Assembly (NCBI RefSeq): GCF_001618005.1
Contig: NZ_LQXA01000008.1
Span: 1-64,000 of the forward strand
DNA length: 64,000 nucleotides
Origin: Clavibacter tessellarius
GTDB lineage: Bacteria; Actinomycetota; Actinomycetes; Actinomycetales; Microbacteriaceae
Reading direction: 5' to 3'
Shown here: piece after piece, positions 23,324-31,794 of the stretch
How positions within the stretch are numbered: position 1 is the first letter of the stretch
How the letters are laid out: each line of letters begins with the position of its first letter
The notes under the pieces: model-generated
The model's database searches: none
What the model was told of the DNA's origin: nothing
The model's input: the letters and a program-made list of their open reading frames with translations, nothing else
Position numbers and translations under genes: made by a program

Positions 23324-24415
23324 GTGACCGACGCCACCGCCGCCTCCCCCCTCCGCCTCCACGACACCGCCGCCCGCGGCTTCGCCTCCGACAACTACTC
23401 CGGGATCCACCCCGAGGTGCTGGAGGCCATCGCGGCCGCGAACGGCGGGCACCAGGTCGCGTACGGCGGCGACGCGTACACGGCCCGCCTCCAGGAGGTC
23501 GTGGGCGAGCACTTCGGCCGCGGCGCCGAGGCGTTCCCCGTCTTCAACGGCACGGGCGCGAACGTCACCGGCCTCCTCTCGATGCTGCCGCGCTGGGGCG
23601 CGGTGGTCTGCGCGACCACCGCGCACATCAACACCGACGAGGGCGGCGCCCCCGAGCGCGTCGCCGGCATCAAGCTGCTCCAGGTGCCCACCGAGGACGG
23701 CAAGCTCACGCCCGAGCTCATCGACCGCGAGGCGTGGGGCTGGGGCGACGAGCACCGCGCGCAGCCGCTGGCCGTGAGCATCACGCAGACCACCGAGCTC
23801 GGCACCGTCTACACGCCGGCCGAGGTGCGGGCGATCGCCGACCACGCCCACGAGCGCGGCATGCGCCTGCACATGGACGGCGCCCGCCTCTCCAACGCGG
23901 CGGCCACGCTGGACGCGCCGTTCCGGGCCTTCACGTCGGACGCCGGCGTCGACGTCGTCAGCTTCGGCGGCACCAAGAACGGCCTGCTCTACGGCGAGGC
24001 GATCGTGGTGCTCGATCCGGAGGCGTCCGAGGGCCTCACCTACCTCCGCAAGCTCAACATGCAGCTCGCCTCGAAGATGCGGTTCGTGAGCGCGCAGCTG
24101 CTAGCGCTCCTCGGATCCGAGGTCGACGGCGTGCCGCTCTACCTCCGCTCCGCCCGCCACGCGAACGGCATGGCCGCGCGCCTCCGCTCCGCGCTCGACG
24201 GCGTGGACGGCGTCGAGTTCACGCAGGAGACGCAGGCGAACGGCCTGTTCGCGATCCTCCCCGAGGGCGTCGCCGACCGCCTCCGCAGCGAGTTCCGCTT
24301 CTACGACTGGGACCCGGCCCGCCGCGAGGTGCGCTGGATGTGCTCCTTCGACACCACCGAGGACGACATCGACCGCTTCGCGGCGGCGATCCGCCGGGAG
24401 GTCGGGGCGGGGTAG
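23324..24415 (+). CDS. Low-specificity threonine aldolase/beta-eliminating lyase
   Basis: PLP enzyme of 363 aa that splits L-threonine or allo-threonine to glycine and acetaldehyde, or a related beta-hydroxy amino acid. Visible features: SDNYSGIHPEV near the N terminus, the H101 stacking region TTAHINTDEGGAPE, DGARLSNAA (185-193), and the PLP lysine K218 in VVSFGGTKNGLLYGE. The start is GTG; a -10-like GAGGAT ends 6 bases before it and there is no good Shine-Dalgarno. The length and motifs match the LtaE group, but tyrosine phenol-lyase-like relatives share the fold, so specificity is not certain. Confidence 0.88.
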   Translation: MTDATAASPLRLHDTAARGFASDNYSGIHPEVLEAIAAANGGHQVAYGGDAYTARLQEVVGEHFGRGAEAFPVFNGTGANVTGLLSMLPRWGAVVCATTAHINTDEGGAPERVAGIKLLQVPTEDGKLTPELIDREAWGWGDEHRAQPLAVSITQTTELGTVYTPAEVRAIADHAHERGMRLHMDGARLSNAAATLDAPFRAFTSDAGVDVVSFGGTKNGLLYGEAIVVLDPEASEGLTYLRKLNMQLASKMRFVSAQLLALLGSEVDGVPLYLRSARHANGMAARLRSALDGVDGVEFTQETQANGLFAILPEGVADRLRSEFRFYDWDPARREVRWMCSFDTTEDDIDRFAAAIRREVGAG

Positions 24416-24439
24416 GCCGCAGCCCCCTGCACGAGCTCG

Positions 24440-24688
24440 TCAGGGACGAGGCCTCCCGGCCCGGAGGCTCCGCCGTCGGATGATCCGGAACCCGACGAAC
24501 GTGACGACGAGCACGACGCCCGCTCCGAGAGCCAGACGCGGTAGCAGCTCCAGGCCCGAGAAGGCCTGGACCCCCGCGGCGAGGAACACGGCGATCACCA
24601 TGAGGGTCATCGACTGCCCGACGGATGCGCGGCCCGATGTCCGCGGTCCTCCTTCGGCTCCCCGGTCGATGTGCACCTCGTCAGCCAT
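24440..24688 (-). CDS. Small two-span membrane protein
   Basis: Unrecognised 82-aa protein with two hydrophobic segments (about 27-46 and 50-68) and a basic C terminus (RIIRRRSLRAGRPRP) predicted to face the cytoplasm. ATG at 24688 is chosen because CAGAGT (24695-24700) ends 6 bases upstream, a leaderless-type promoter; longer starts would include that promoter. It converges with threonine aldolase and diverges from the XRE regulator. Confidence 0.6.
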   Translation of the reverse strand: MADEVHIDRGAEGGPRTSGRASVGQSMTLMVIAVFLAAGVQAFSGLELLPRLALGAGVVLVVTFVGFRIIRRRSLRAGRPRP

Positions 24689-24882
24689 GTGTCGACTCTG
24701 CCAGACGAGCATCGAGACTCGCCGTCGCGTCTCGATCGATCCCTCAGGGGACGCATCTCCCGGGTCGCCGCGCTTCATCGCGCGGGGCGGGCTCGCCCTG
24801 CGCACGCTGTCGGGTGGATGTCGGGCCGTCGTCGGGTCGATGTCGTGGCCGGCGCCGGGGGCCCGTCCCTACTGTGGAGACC

Positions 24883-25386
24883 ATGAACGGGACACGGATC
24901 GTCGACCTCCGCACGCAGCGCGGCTGGACCCAGGAACGCCTCGCTGAGGCCAGCGGCATCACCGTCCGCACGGTGCAGCGCCTCGAAGCCGGCAACGACG
25001 CCAGCCTCGACACGCTCACGCGTGTCGCGAACGCGCTCGACGTGCCGGTGGGCGACCTGTCCGCCACCCTCGACGAGAGCGACCACGGACGCGCCGTCAC
25101 CGCCCCCGACACAAGCGCCGCGCGGCAGCAGGAACGCCGCGACACGATCACCGACGGGCTCGAAGCCCTCTACTACGGCGTCGGCGCGCTGCTCACGATC
25201 GCCGTGATCGTCGGCATCACGACGGACGCGTTCGCGAACCACGCGATCTACATCATCCCCGCCTACTGGATCGCCGGATGGCTGCTCGCGGTGTTCCTGT
25301 TCCTCGTGGTCCTCAGTCCGCGCCTGGATCGCCGGTTCCCGCTCTCGCGCGACCGCACGCAGCGGACGCGTGACGGTCGGGCCTGA
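24883..25386 (+). CDS. Membrane-anchored XRE family regulator
   Basis: Protein of 167 aa with an N-terminal XRE HTH (residues 4-58: IVDLRTQRGWTQERLAEASG, then VRTVQRLEAGNDASLDTLTRVANALD) and two C-terminal transmembrane helices (about 102-122 and 126-150). Between them is a short linker with YYGVGALL. A soluble DNA-binding domain fixed to the membrane suggests direct one-component signalling from the envelope. The ATG follows TACTGT by 7 bases, so it is probably leaderless. A hairpin (TGCTCGCG/CGCGAGCA) begins right after the stop codon. Targets are unknown; the divergent two-span protein is a candidate. Confidence 0.82.
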   Translation: MNGTRIVDLRTQRGWTQERLAEASGITVRTVQRLEAGNDASLDTLTRVANALDVPVGDLSATLDESDHGRAVTAPDTSAARQQERRDTITDGLEALYYGVGALLTIAVIVGITTDAFANHAIYIIPAYWIAGWLLAVFLFLVVLSPRLDRRFPLSRDRTQRTRDGRA

Positions 25387-25404
25387 TGCTCGCGTGCGCG
25401 AGCA
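25387..25404 (+). terminator. Possible short hairpin terminator
   Basis: TGCTCGCG and CGCGAGCA, 8-bp arms with a 2-base loop (or 7 bp and 4), begin immediately after the XRE-regulator stop. Confidence 0.4.
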
Positions 25405-25669
25405 GGTCACGCTCCTGATGGAGCCGCGCTGCACGACTCCATGGGCATGGCTTCGTCCGCCCGACGTCGGCCACGGTGGGATGCCGATGTCACCGGCTCG
25501 CCCCTCCGGCCTCCGAAGATGCGCCTTGCCGACTGCGGGTCGCAGTACGGGCACGTTCCCGACTGGCAGCACTGGCGCTGCGTCCGCCTACGAGGAAGCC
25601 GAGCTTCCCTGCGGCACCAACCCGTGAAATGAGTCGGCGGGCGCCTCACGGCCCCCGCTGACGTCCGGG
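25405..25669. other. 265-bp stretch without a recognisable gene
   Basis: Several short ORFs cross it in both strands. None has a ribosome site, known motif or coding-like third-position GC. One minus-strand reading contains CQSGTCPYC, but it lacks a believable start and is probably chance. Confidence 0.5.
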
Positions 25670-25945
25670 CTAGTCTCCGGCCGGCCCGAACTCCACGTGA
25701 CCCGGCCCGGGGTCATAGCGATAGCCGACTCGGAAGCGCGTGTAGATGACACCCTGCGGGAACCGCGCTTCCACCTCGTCGGCGAACTGCGAAGCCTCGG
25801 GCTCGCGTGCGAAGACACCGAGCACCGTGTTGTGGGGCGACTCATCCTGCAAGACGATCCAGACTTCGCCAGGCGCCGGGGGCGTCCCGCTACCGCTGTT
25901 CTTCCGCGACCTCCACACCAGGCAAGCATGACCCTCGTTCGGCAT
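25670..25945 (-). CDS. Small hypothetical protein
   Basis: Unrecognised 91-aa soluble protein. The body reads like a compact alpha/beta domain (GEVWIVLQDESPHNTVLGVF, then REPEASQFADEVEARFPQG and VIYTRFRVGYRYDPG). The RBS is weak (AGGGG, 2-4 bases from ATG). The same frame continues upstream for 90 codons with low-complexity Arg/Ser content that does not look coding. Third-position GC is somewhat lower than in neighbours. It lies downstream of ppc on the same strand, 169 bp away, and may be independent. Confidence 0.5.
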   Translation of the reverse strand: MPNEGHACLVWRSRKNSGSGTPPAPGEVWIVLQDESPHNTVLGVFAREPEASQFADEVEARFPQGVIYTRFRVGYRYDPGPGHVEFGPAGD

Positions 25946-26114
25946 CCCCTGCAAGCGGGCGCGCGGCCGCTTGGCGCTGCCGGGTGGGCGCCTACCGCAG
26001 GGCAGCGGACGAACGTGCTCGCCATCCCTCCCGGTCCACTGCCAGGTCGGGCAGCGGCCGCGGAATCGCGGGTCCCAGCTCGATGGCCGGCAACCGCTCC
26101 GACGTGATCGCGCG

Positions 26115-28847
26115 TCAGCCCGTGTTCTGCAGCCCCGCCGCGATGCCGTTGACGGTGAGCAGCAGGAGCCGGTGATCCGGATCCGTCGGGTCGGCCTGGC
26201 CGGGAGCGCCCCGGCCCGCCGCATCAGAGGCCGACGTGCGCAGCGCGCGCAGGGCCCGCAGCTGCAGCAGCGAGAGCGCGTCGACGTACGGACTCCGGAG
26301 GCGCACCGCGCGGCGCAGCACCGGCCGGCCCTCGAGGATCTCGCCGCGGCCGGTCGCCTTCCGCACCCACTCGCGCGTGAGCTCCATCTCCTCGGTGACG
26401 AGCGCCGCGAGATCCGGTCGGTCGCCGAGCGCGAGGTAGCGCTCCGCGAGGCGGCCGTCGGTCTTGGCGAGCGACATCTCGACGTTGTCGATCATCGACG
26501 TGAACAGCGGCCACTCGTCGTAGGCCCTGCGGAGCACCGCCTCGTCGCCCACGGCGGCGAGCGCGGAGCCGAGCCCGAACCAGCCCGTGAGGTTGATGCG
26601 CGCCTGCGTCCACGCGAACACCCACGGGATGGCCCGCAGGTCCTCCAGCGACTCGACCGACAGGCCGCGGCGGGCGGGCCGGGAGCCGAGCGCCAGCAGC
26701 CCGATCTCCTCCATGGGCGTGACCTGCGCGAACCACGGCGCGAAGCCGGGCGCCTTCACGAGCTCGAAGAAGCGGGCGCGCGAGGCCTCGTCCATGACGC
26801 GGACCATCTCGGCGGATCCCTCGGCGGCTACCGCGTTGCGCTCCTCGTTCGAGGGCGCGGACGCCAGCAGCGTGGCCGCGGCCATCTGCTCGATGTGGCG
26901 GGCGGCGATGCGCTTGTCGCCGTAGTGGGCGAAGATCACCTCGCCCTGCTCGGTGAGCTTGAAGCGGCCGTCGACGGATCCCGGCGGCTGGGCCCGCACG
27001 GCGCGGTCGGCCGGTCCGCCACCGCGGCCGAGGGCTCCGCCACGGCCGTGGAAGAGCGTGAGCTCGATGTCGTTCTCGCGTGCCCACGCGGCGATGCGCG
27101 CCTGCGCGTCGAACAGCGCGAAGGTCGCCGACACCGGGCCGACGTCCTTGGAGGAGTCGGAGTAGCCGAGCATGACCTCGAGCTTCCGGCCCGTCTGCGC
27201 GAGGCGGGCCGCGACCTGGGGCAGGCGGATCATGCCGTCGAGGATCTCGGTGCTCGCGTTCAGGTCGGCGAACGTCTCGAACAGCGGGATGACGTCGAGG
27301 ACGGGCGCCTCCTCCGCGGAGCCGAGGGCGAGCGCGGCCAGCTCGTGCACCGTGCGGATGTCGTCGGCCGACTGCGTGAACGAGACGATGAAGCGGGAGA
27401 ACGGCGCGACGCCGTGCCGCTCCTGCAGGCGGGCGAGCGTGCGGAAGACGTCGAGCACCTCCACCGTCATGGGCGCGAGCTCGGGCGCCTGGTCGCCGGA
27501 TGCATCGGCCGAGGCCACGGCGAGCACCTCGCGGAGGGCCTCGCGGTGCACCTGCGAGTGCTGGCGCACCTCCATCTCGGCGAGGTGGAAGCCGAAGGTC
27601 TCCGCCTGCCAGACGAGGCCCTGCAGCTCGCCGCCCGCGATGCGGTGCGCGCCGGCGCTGCGGAGCGACGCCTGGAGCACGCGGAGGTCGGCCAGCAGCT
27701 CGGCGGCGGACGGGTAGGCGATGGGATCGTCGTGGCGCTCGCGCGTGGCGGCGAGGCGGCCGGCGATGACGAGGAGCACGCGGCGGTGCAGCTCGGCCGG
27801 CGCGCGCGTGCCGATGCGGGCGGTGAGGTGCGGCGCGAGCGCGTCCTGCGCGGCGGCCAGCTCGCGGAGCTCGGGGCTCGGCGGGGTGTCGGCGTCGCCG
27901 AGCGTGAGTGAGCGGCCGACGCGGAGGGCGACGCGCTCGAGCCCGAGCAGGATGTGCTCGCTGGCGATGCCCGCGGCGTCCTCGGTGACCGCCGCGGTGA
28001 CGTACGGGTTGCCGTCGCGATCCGCGGCGATCCAGTTGCCGAGCCGGAAGAAGGCGGGCGCCACGGCGTCGCGCACGCCGGCCTCCTCGCCGAGCAGCCA
28101 GTCGTCGAGCAGCCGGTAGACGCGCGGCACGACCTCGAACAGCGTCTGGTCGAAGACGCCCATGGCCGTGCGCACCTCGTCGAGCGGGGTGGGCCGGGTG
28201 GTGCGCAGCGGCGACGTGCGCCACAGGCCGTCGATCTCCTCGAGCAGCCGCCGGTCGACGTCCTGGCCCGTGAGCGTGCCGGCCATGGCGCCGTCGCGCT
28301 CGGTGAGGAGGTCGCCGATGCGGCGGATCCCCGTGGCCACCGCCCGACGCCGGGCCTCGGTGGGGTGCGCCGTGAGCACCGGGTGGAACCGCATCTCGCC
28401 GAGGCGGCGCATGGCCTCCTCGCGGCCGAGCTCCGCGGTGAGCTTGCCGACCGCATCCGGGATGGAGTCGGGCACGAAGCCCGACGCCGCCTCGCGCTCG
28501 CGGAGGACGCGCACGCGGTGGTGCTCCTCGGCGAGGTTCGCGAGATGGAAGTAGCAGGTGAACGCGCGGGCGACCTGCTCGGCGCGCTCGGGCGTGAAGG
28601 TGGCGACGAGCCGCTCGGCGTCGTCGATGGACGCGTCGCGCGCGCTCTCGTACGCGTCGATGACCAGCTCGCGGAGCCGCTCCACGTCGTCCAGCAGATC
28701 CTGGCCGCCGGACTCGCGGAGCACCTGGCCGAGGAGGCCGCCGAGGTGGCTGACGTCCGAGCGGAGAGCGGGCTCCACGGCGTCGCGGGTGCCGTCGCGG
28801 GTGGAGTCGTGCTCGAGGGGAAGCGGCTTCTTCGGGGGAGTCGTCAC
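26115..28847 (-). CDS. ppc: Phosphoenolpyruvate carboxylase
   Basis: Anaplerotic enzyme of 910 aa that carboxylates PEP to oxaloacetate. Key segments are present: the catalytic-His motif LTAHPTEARRR (H161), GYSDSSKDVG, and the Gly-rich FHGRGGALGRGGGP with essential Arg/Gly residues, and the C-terminal ending TVNGIAAGLQNTG that completes the active site. Length is normal. GTG at 28847 is preferred because TATCCT (28855-28860) ends 7 bases upstream with no Shine-Dalgarno, a leaderless arrangement. Upstream in-frame sequence runs into the MFS gene and is not coding. Regulation by acetyl-CoA and aspartate is known for the family. Confidence 0.97.
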   Translation of the reverse strand: MTTPPKKPLPLEHDSTRDGTRDAVEPALRSDVSHLGGLLGQVLRESGGQDLLDDVERLRELVIDAYESARDASIDDAERLVATFTPERAEQVARAFTCYFHLANLAEEHHRVRVLREREAASGFVPDSIPDAVGKLTAELGREEAMRRLGEMRFHPVLTAHPTEARRRAVATGIRRIGDLLTERDGAMAGTLTGQDVDRRLLEEIDGLWRTSPLRTTRPTPLDEVRTAMGVFDQTLFEVVPRVYRLLDDWLLGEEAGVRDAVAPAFFRLGNWIAADRDGNPYVTAAVTEDAAGIASEHILLGLERVALRVGRSLTLGDADTPPSPELRELAAAQDALAPHLTARIGTRAPAELHRRVLLVIAGRLAATRERHDDPIAYPSAAELLADLRVLQASLRSAGAHRIAGGELQGLVWQAETFGFHLAEMEVRQHSQVHREALREVLAVASADASGDQAPELAPMTVEVLDVFRTLARLQERHGVAPFSRFIVSFTQSADDIRTVHELAALALGSAEEAPVLDVIPLFETFADLNASTEILDGMIRLPQVAARLAQTGRKLEVMLGYSDSSKDVGPVSATFALFDAQARIAAWARENDIELTLFHGRGGALGRGGGPADRAVRAQPPGSVDGRFKLTEQGEVIFAHYGDKRIAARHIEQMAAATLLASAPSNEERNAVAAEGSAEMVRVMDEASRARFFELVKAPGFAPWFAQVTPMEEIGLLALGSRPARRGLSVESLEDLRAIPWVFAWTQARINLTGWFGLGSALAAVGDEAVLRRAYDEWPLFTSMIDNVEMSLAKTDGRLAERYLALGDRPDLAALVTEEMELTREWVRKATGRGEILEGRPVLRRAVRLRSPYVDALSLLQLRALRALRTSASDAAGRGAPGQADPTDPDHRLLLLTVNGIAAGLQNTG

Positions 28848-28854
28848 GGAGTCG

Positions 28855-28860
28855 AGGATA
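28855..28860 (-). promoter_or_regulatory. -10 element of the leaderless ppc gene
   Basis: TATCCT on the minus strand ends 7 bases before the ppc GTG start. Confidence 0.45.
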
Positions 28861-28946
28861 CGGACAGCGCGCGGCGGATCCTGCGCATGACGTCCGAGGA
28901 CGGGCGCTCCGACCGCGGATCCGCCTGGGGAGGAGCGGCCGGACGA

Positions 28947-29012
28947 CGGATCGGGCGGCCGCGGATCGAAGGGACTCGGATCGCATGGCGGCGGATCGGG
29001 CTGCCGCGGATC
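28947..29012. repeat. 21-bp direct repeat pair
   Basis: CGGATCGGGC.GCCGCGGATC occurs at 28947-28967 and again at 28992-29012 with one mismatch. The second copy overlaps the stop codon of the MFS gene. Both copies belong to a run of CGGATC-rich DNA in the ppc-MFS gap. Confidence 0.6.
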
Positions 29013-30321
29013 AGGCGGCGGCGGGCGCGGCCGTGCGCTCGTCCCGCGGCATGCGCAGCAGCGCGTACGCGGAGGCGGCGAGCAGCAGCACGGCGCCGGT
29101 CGCGAAGGCGACGGGGAACGACACGGCGTCGGCGAGGTAGCCCGCGACGAGCGGGCCGACGATGGCACCGAGGTCCGAGACCATCGAGAAGACAGCGACG
29201 GGACGGCCGCTGCGGCCGCCCGCGGCGTCACCCACCGCGGCCCCCGGTGCCGTGCCCATGAACGACGCGGCCGCGCCGAACAGGCAGAGCAGGATCGTGA
29301 GCACGATGACGTTCGGCGCGAACGGGATGGCGACCATCAACACGCCGGCGACGGCGAACGAGCCGACGATCGCGGGCCGGCGGCCCACCGTGTCGACGAA
29401 GCGCGCGGCCGGCGCGAGCGCGAGGGCCTGCACGACGGCGGCGCACGCGAACGCGATGCCGGTGGAGGCGGCGGGCGCGCGGATCACCTCCACGACGAGC
29501 AGCGGGATCAGCGAGCTGCGGACGCCCATCGACGCCCACCCGTTGCCGAGGTTGGCGAGCAGCGCGCCGCGGTAGCGGGTGTCGCGGAGCACCTCGGCGA
29601 AGGGCCGCGGCGGCTCGGCGGGGCCGGTCGCATCCGCCGGGCCCGTGCGCTTCGACAGCAGCAGGAGGCCGATGACGCTCGCGACCGCGAGGGTCGCCGC
29701 GTAGAAGAAGAAGGGAGCGGTGAGCGAGACGGTCGCGAGCACGGCGCCGAGCGCGGGCCCGGCCATGCCGCCGATGAGGAAGCCGCCCTGGTAGAAGCCG
29801 ATCGCGCGGGCCCGGCGGGTGGGATCCGTCGAGCCGAGCAGCAGCGTCATGGCCGCCACCGAGAACATGGCCGACCCGATGCCGCCCGCGCCGCGGAGGA
29901 GCAGGAGCTGCAGGTAGTCCTGCGCGAGGCCCGCGAGGCCGGAGGAGAGGGCGACGATCGCGAGGCCGATGGCGAGCACGGTGCGCTCGCCCGTCCAGTC
30001 CATGATCCGCGCCACGAACGGGCTCATCACGAGCCGCATGAGCGCGAACGCGGAGATGACCGCGCCGATCTCGAAGCTGCCGACCCCGAAGCTGCGCGCG
30101 TACACGGGCAGCACGGGCACGACCACGCCGAAGCCGACCATCACGAAGAACGCGATGACGCCGAGGACGAGCACGTCGCGCGGCAGCTTCGCGCGGGGAG
30201 CGCGGGGAGCGCGGGGAGCGCGGGGAGCGCGCGGGGCGCGGACTGGGCCGCGCGTGTCGGGCATCCCGCCGTCGCCGGGCTCGGGGGTGCTCGCGGATCC
30301 GCCACGACGGAATCCGCGCAT
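29011..30321 (-). CDS. MFS transporter (12-TM) with variable N-terminal repeat
   Basis: Major facilitator of 436 aa. The first 45 residues are hydrophilic and include five tandem RAP tripeptides just before the first helix. Twelve hydrophobic segments follow, with a motif-A-like RFVDTVGRRPAIVG in the central loop region and FYQGGFLIGGMAGPALG resembling motif C of drug:H+ antiporters. ATG at 30321 follows TATCCT by 6 bases, suggesting a leaderless mRNA. Methionine 20 could be an internal start. Substrate is unknown; DHA1-type efflux is likely. It is upstream of ppc on the same strand but separated by 163 bp and ppc's own promoter. Confidence 0.85.
   Translation of the reverse strand: MRGFRRGGSASTPEPGDGGMPDTRGPVRAPRAPRAPRAPRAPRAKLPRDVLVLGVIAFFVMVGFGVVVPVLPVYARSFGVGSFEIGAVISAFALMRLVMSPFVARIMDWTGERTVLAIGLAIVALSSGLAGLAQDYLQLLLLRGAGGIGSAMFSVAAMTLLLGSTDPTRRARAIGFYQGGFLIGGMAGPALGAVLATVSLTAPFFFYAATLAVASVIGLLLLSKRTGPADATGPAEPPRPFAEVLRDTRYRGALLANLGNGWASMGVRSSLIPLLVVEVIRAPAASTGIAFACAAVVQALALAPAARFVDTVGRRPAIVGSFAVAGVLMVAIPFAPNVIVLTILLCLFGAAASFMGTAPGAAVGDAAGGRSGRPVAVFSMVSDLGAIVGPLVAGYLADAVSFPVAFATGAVLLLAASAYALLRMPRDERTAAPAAA
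30192..30227. repeat. 9-bp tandem repeat within the MFS coding region
   Basis: Four perfect copies of CGCGGGGAG (30192-30227) plus a degenerate fifth encode (RAP)n in the N-terminal tail. As 9 bp is in frame, copy-number change would alter tail length without frameshift. Confidence 0.85.
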
Positions 30322-30360
30322 GCGCTCAGGATACGCGGTGCGCGGCGGCCTCCCCGTCGC

Positions 30361-31098
30361 TTAGGCCCGGCCGTGCTCCACGTCGAGCTCGACGCGATCG
30401 GCCGCGAACCGCGTCACGTTGAGGAGCAGCGGCGTGCCGTCCGGCAGCGTGTTGAGCGCGCGGACCACGAGGACGACCGCGCCGGACGCGAGCCGCAGCT
30501 CCGCGGACTCGGCGGCCGTCGCGAGCCGGCCGGTCACGGTGGTGGTGGCGCGCAGGTAGTCGTCGACGCCGACGGCGCGCAGGGCGTTCGTCATCGACCC
30601 GTCGGGCCCGTAGCGGTCGACGATGCCGGGCACGAGCTCGTCCACGAGCCACGAGGTGCCGCGGACGACCGGGCGGCCCTCGACGAGCCGCAGCGTCTCG
30701 AGGCGGAGGGCGGGGCGACCGGCGAGGGCGAGGCGCTCGGCGACGTCGGCGGGCGGATCCTCCACGGCCCACTCGAGCAGCTCGCCCGTGGACGCGGAGC
30801 CGCGGCCGCCCAGGCTGTCGCTGAGCCGCGTGCGGAGGCCGATGCGGTGGACGATCACGTCGTGCGCGGTCACGAACGTGCCGCTGCCCCGCCGCGAGAC
30901 GACGAGCCCGTCGGCCGCGAGGGCCGCGACGGCCTGCCGCACGGTGTGGCGGTGCACCTCGAAGCGCTCGGCGAGCTCGCTCTCCGACGCGAGCTTCGCG
31001 CCGGCCGGCACCGCGCCCTGCATGATCTCGGCGCGCAGCTCCTCCGCGATGAGCCGCCAGGCGGAGTACCCGCTCGTGGATCTGCTCTGGGTGGCCAT
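30361..31098 (-). CDS. phnF: PhnF-type GntR/HutC regulator of phosphonate genes
   Basis: HutC-subfamily regulator of 245 aa. The N-terminal winged HTH (about 10-75: WRLIAEELRAEIMQGAVPAG, LASESELAERFEVHRHTVRQAVAAL, then GLVVSRRGSGTFV) precedes a UTRA effector domain (about 100-240). It is divergent from the C-P lyase operon with 204 bp between starts, the standard PhnF location. A TCTAGA-centred palindrome in this interval is the likely operator. A phosphonate-derived or phosphate-related ligand is expected. A -10-like TAGCAT lies about 9 bases before ATG, with GAGAGGAC as a possible ribosome site. Confidence 0.9.
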   Translation of the reverse strand: MATQSRSTSGYSAWRLIAEELRAEIMQGAVPAGAKLASESELAERFEVHRHTVRQAVAALAADGLVVSRRGSGTFVTAHDVIVHRIGLRTRLSDSLGGRGSASTGELLEWAVEDPPADVAERLALAGRPALRLETLRLVEGRPVVRGTSWLVDELVPGIVDRYGPDGSMTNALRAVGVDDYLRATTTVTGRLATAAESAELRLASGAVVLVVRALNTLPDGTPLLLNVTRFAADRVELDVEHGRA

Positions 31099-31258
31099 GT
31101 CCTCTCGATGCTAGCGGGGGCGCGTGGCCCCGGATCGGCGCGCCGACGCGGATCCGGACCGCCGGGCTCTCCGCCGCCGCCCGCGTTCCCCACTGTTCAC
31201 CTGCCCGCGACCAGCTCGTCGCGCGGGCGCGCGCTCCCGCTCCCCCTCCGCCGCTAGG

Positions 31259-31282
31259 GTCCACTTATCTAGATGAGCAGAC
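31259..31282. promoter_or_regulatory. Putative PhnF operator
   Basis: A perfect 8-bp core ATCTAGAT (31267-31274) is flanked by CT...AG and GTC...GAC, giving a 24-bp imperfect dyad. It lies 21-44 bp upstream of the phnG start and about 160 bp from phnF. It would overlap the core promoter of the phn operon, consistent with repression. Confidence 0.55.
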
Positions 31283-31302
31283 AACTTGGAGGGATCGCGG
31301 CC

Positions 31303-31794
31303 ATGACGACGACCACGACCAGCACGACCGCACGGGAGGACGCCGCCGCCCGCCAACGCTGGATGCGCGTCCTCTCGGCCGCCGACGTGGGAGCGCTCGA
31401 CGCCGCGTGGACCGCGTGGGAGCCCAAGCCCGAGGTCCAGCACATCCGCGGCCCGGAGGCCGGGCTCGTCATGGTCCGCGGCCGCGTCGACGCCGGGGGC
31501 GCGCGCTTCAACCTCGGCGAGGCCACGGTCACGCGCGCCACCCTGCGGCTGCACGGGCCCGCGATGGCGGCGGATGCCCTCGGCAGCTCCTATGTCCTCG
31601 GATCCGACCTCGAGCACGCCCGCCTCGCCGCCCTCTTCGACGGGATGCTCCTCGACGCCGGGCTGCACGACCGCGTGCTCGCGGAGGTCGTCGCGCCGCT
31701 CGAGCGCGAGCGGGCGGAGGCGGACGCGAGGCGCGCCGCCGAGGCCCGCAGCACGCTCGTGGACTTCTTCACGGTCGCCCGGGAGCACGCGTGA
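31303..31794 (+). CDS. phnG: C-P lyase subunit PhnG
   Basis: Subunit of the cytoplasmic C-P lyase core complex (PhnG2H2I2J2), 163 aa here. Conserved features include RQRWMRVLSAADVGAL near the N terminus and LVMVRGRVDAGGARFNLGEATVTRATLRL in the middle. The first ten residues are Thr-rich. ATG at 31303 follows a GGAGG about 10 bases upstream; an ATG 30 bases earlier lies inside the operator and is less likely. The gene opens a tightly coupled operon; its stop overlaps phnH by 4 bases. Confidence 0.93.
   Translation: MTTTTTSTTAREDAAARQRWMRVLSAADVGALDAAWTAWEPKPEVQHIRGPEAGLVMVRGRVDAGGARFNLGEATVTRATLRLHGPAMAADALGSSYVLGSDLEHARLAALFDGMLLDAGLHDRVLAEVVAPLERERAEADARRAAEARSTLVDFFTVAREHA

Noticed and set aside
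25407-25649. Possible small zinc protein (CQSGTCPYC)
   Set aside because: No start signal, no ribosome site, no conserved length; probably chance in a non-coding gap.
28848-29231. N-terminal extension of PEP carboxylase upstream of 28847
   Set aside because: It overlaps the MFS gene, is low-complexity, and lies upstream of a good -10 element.
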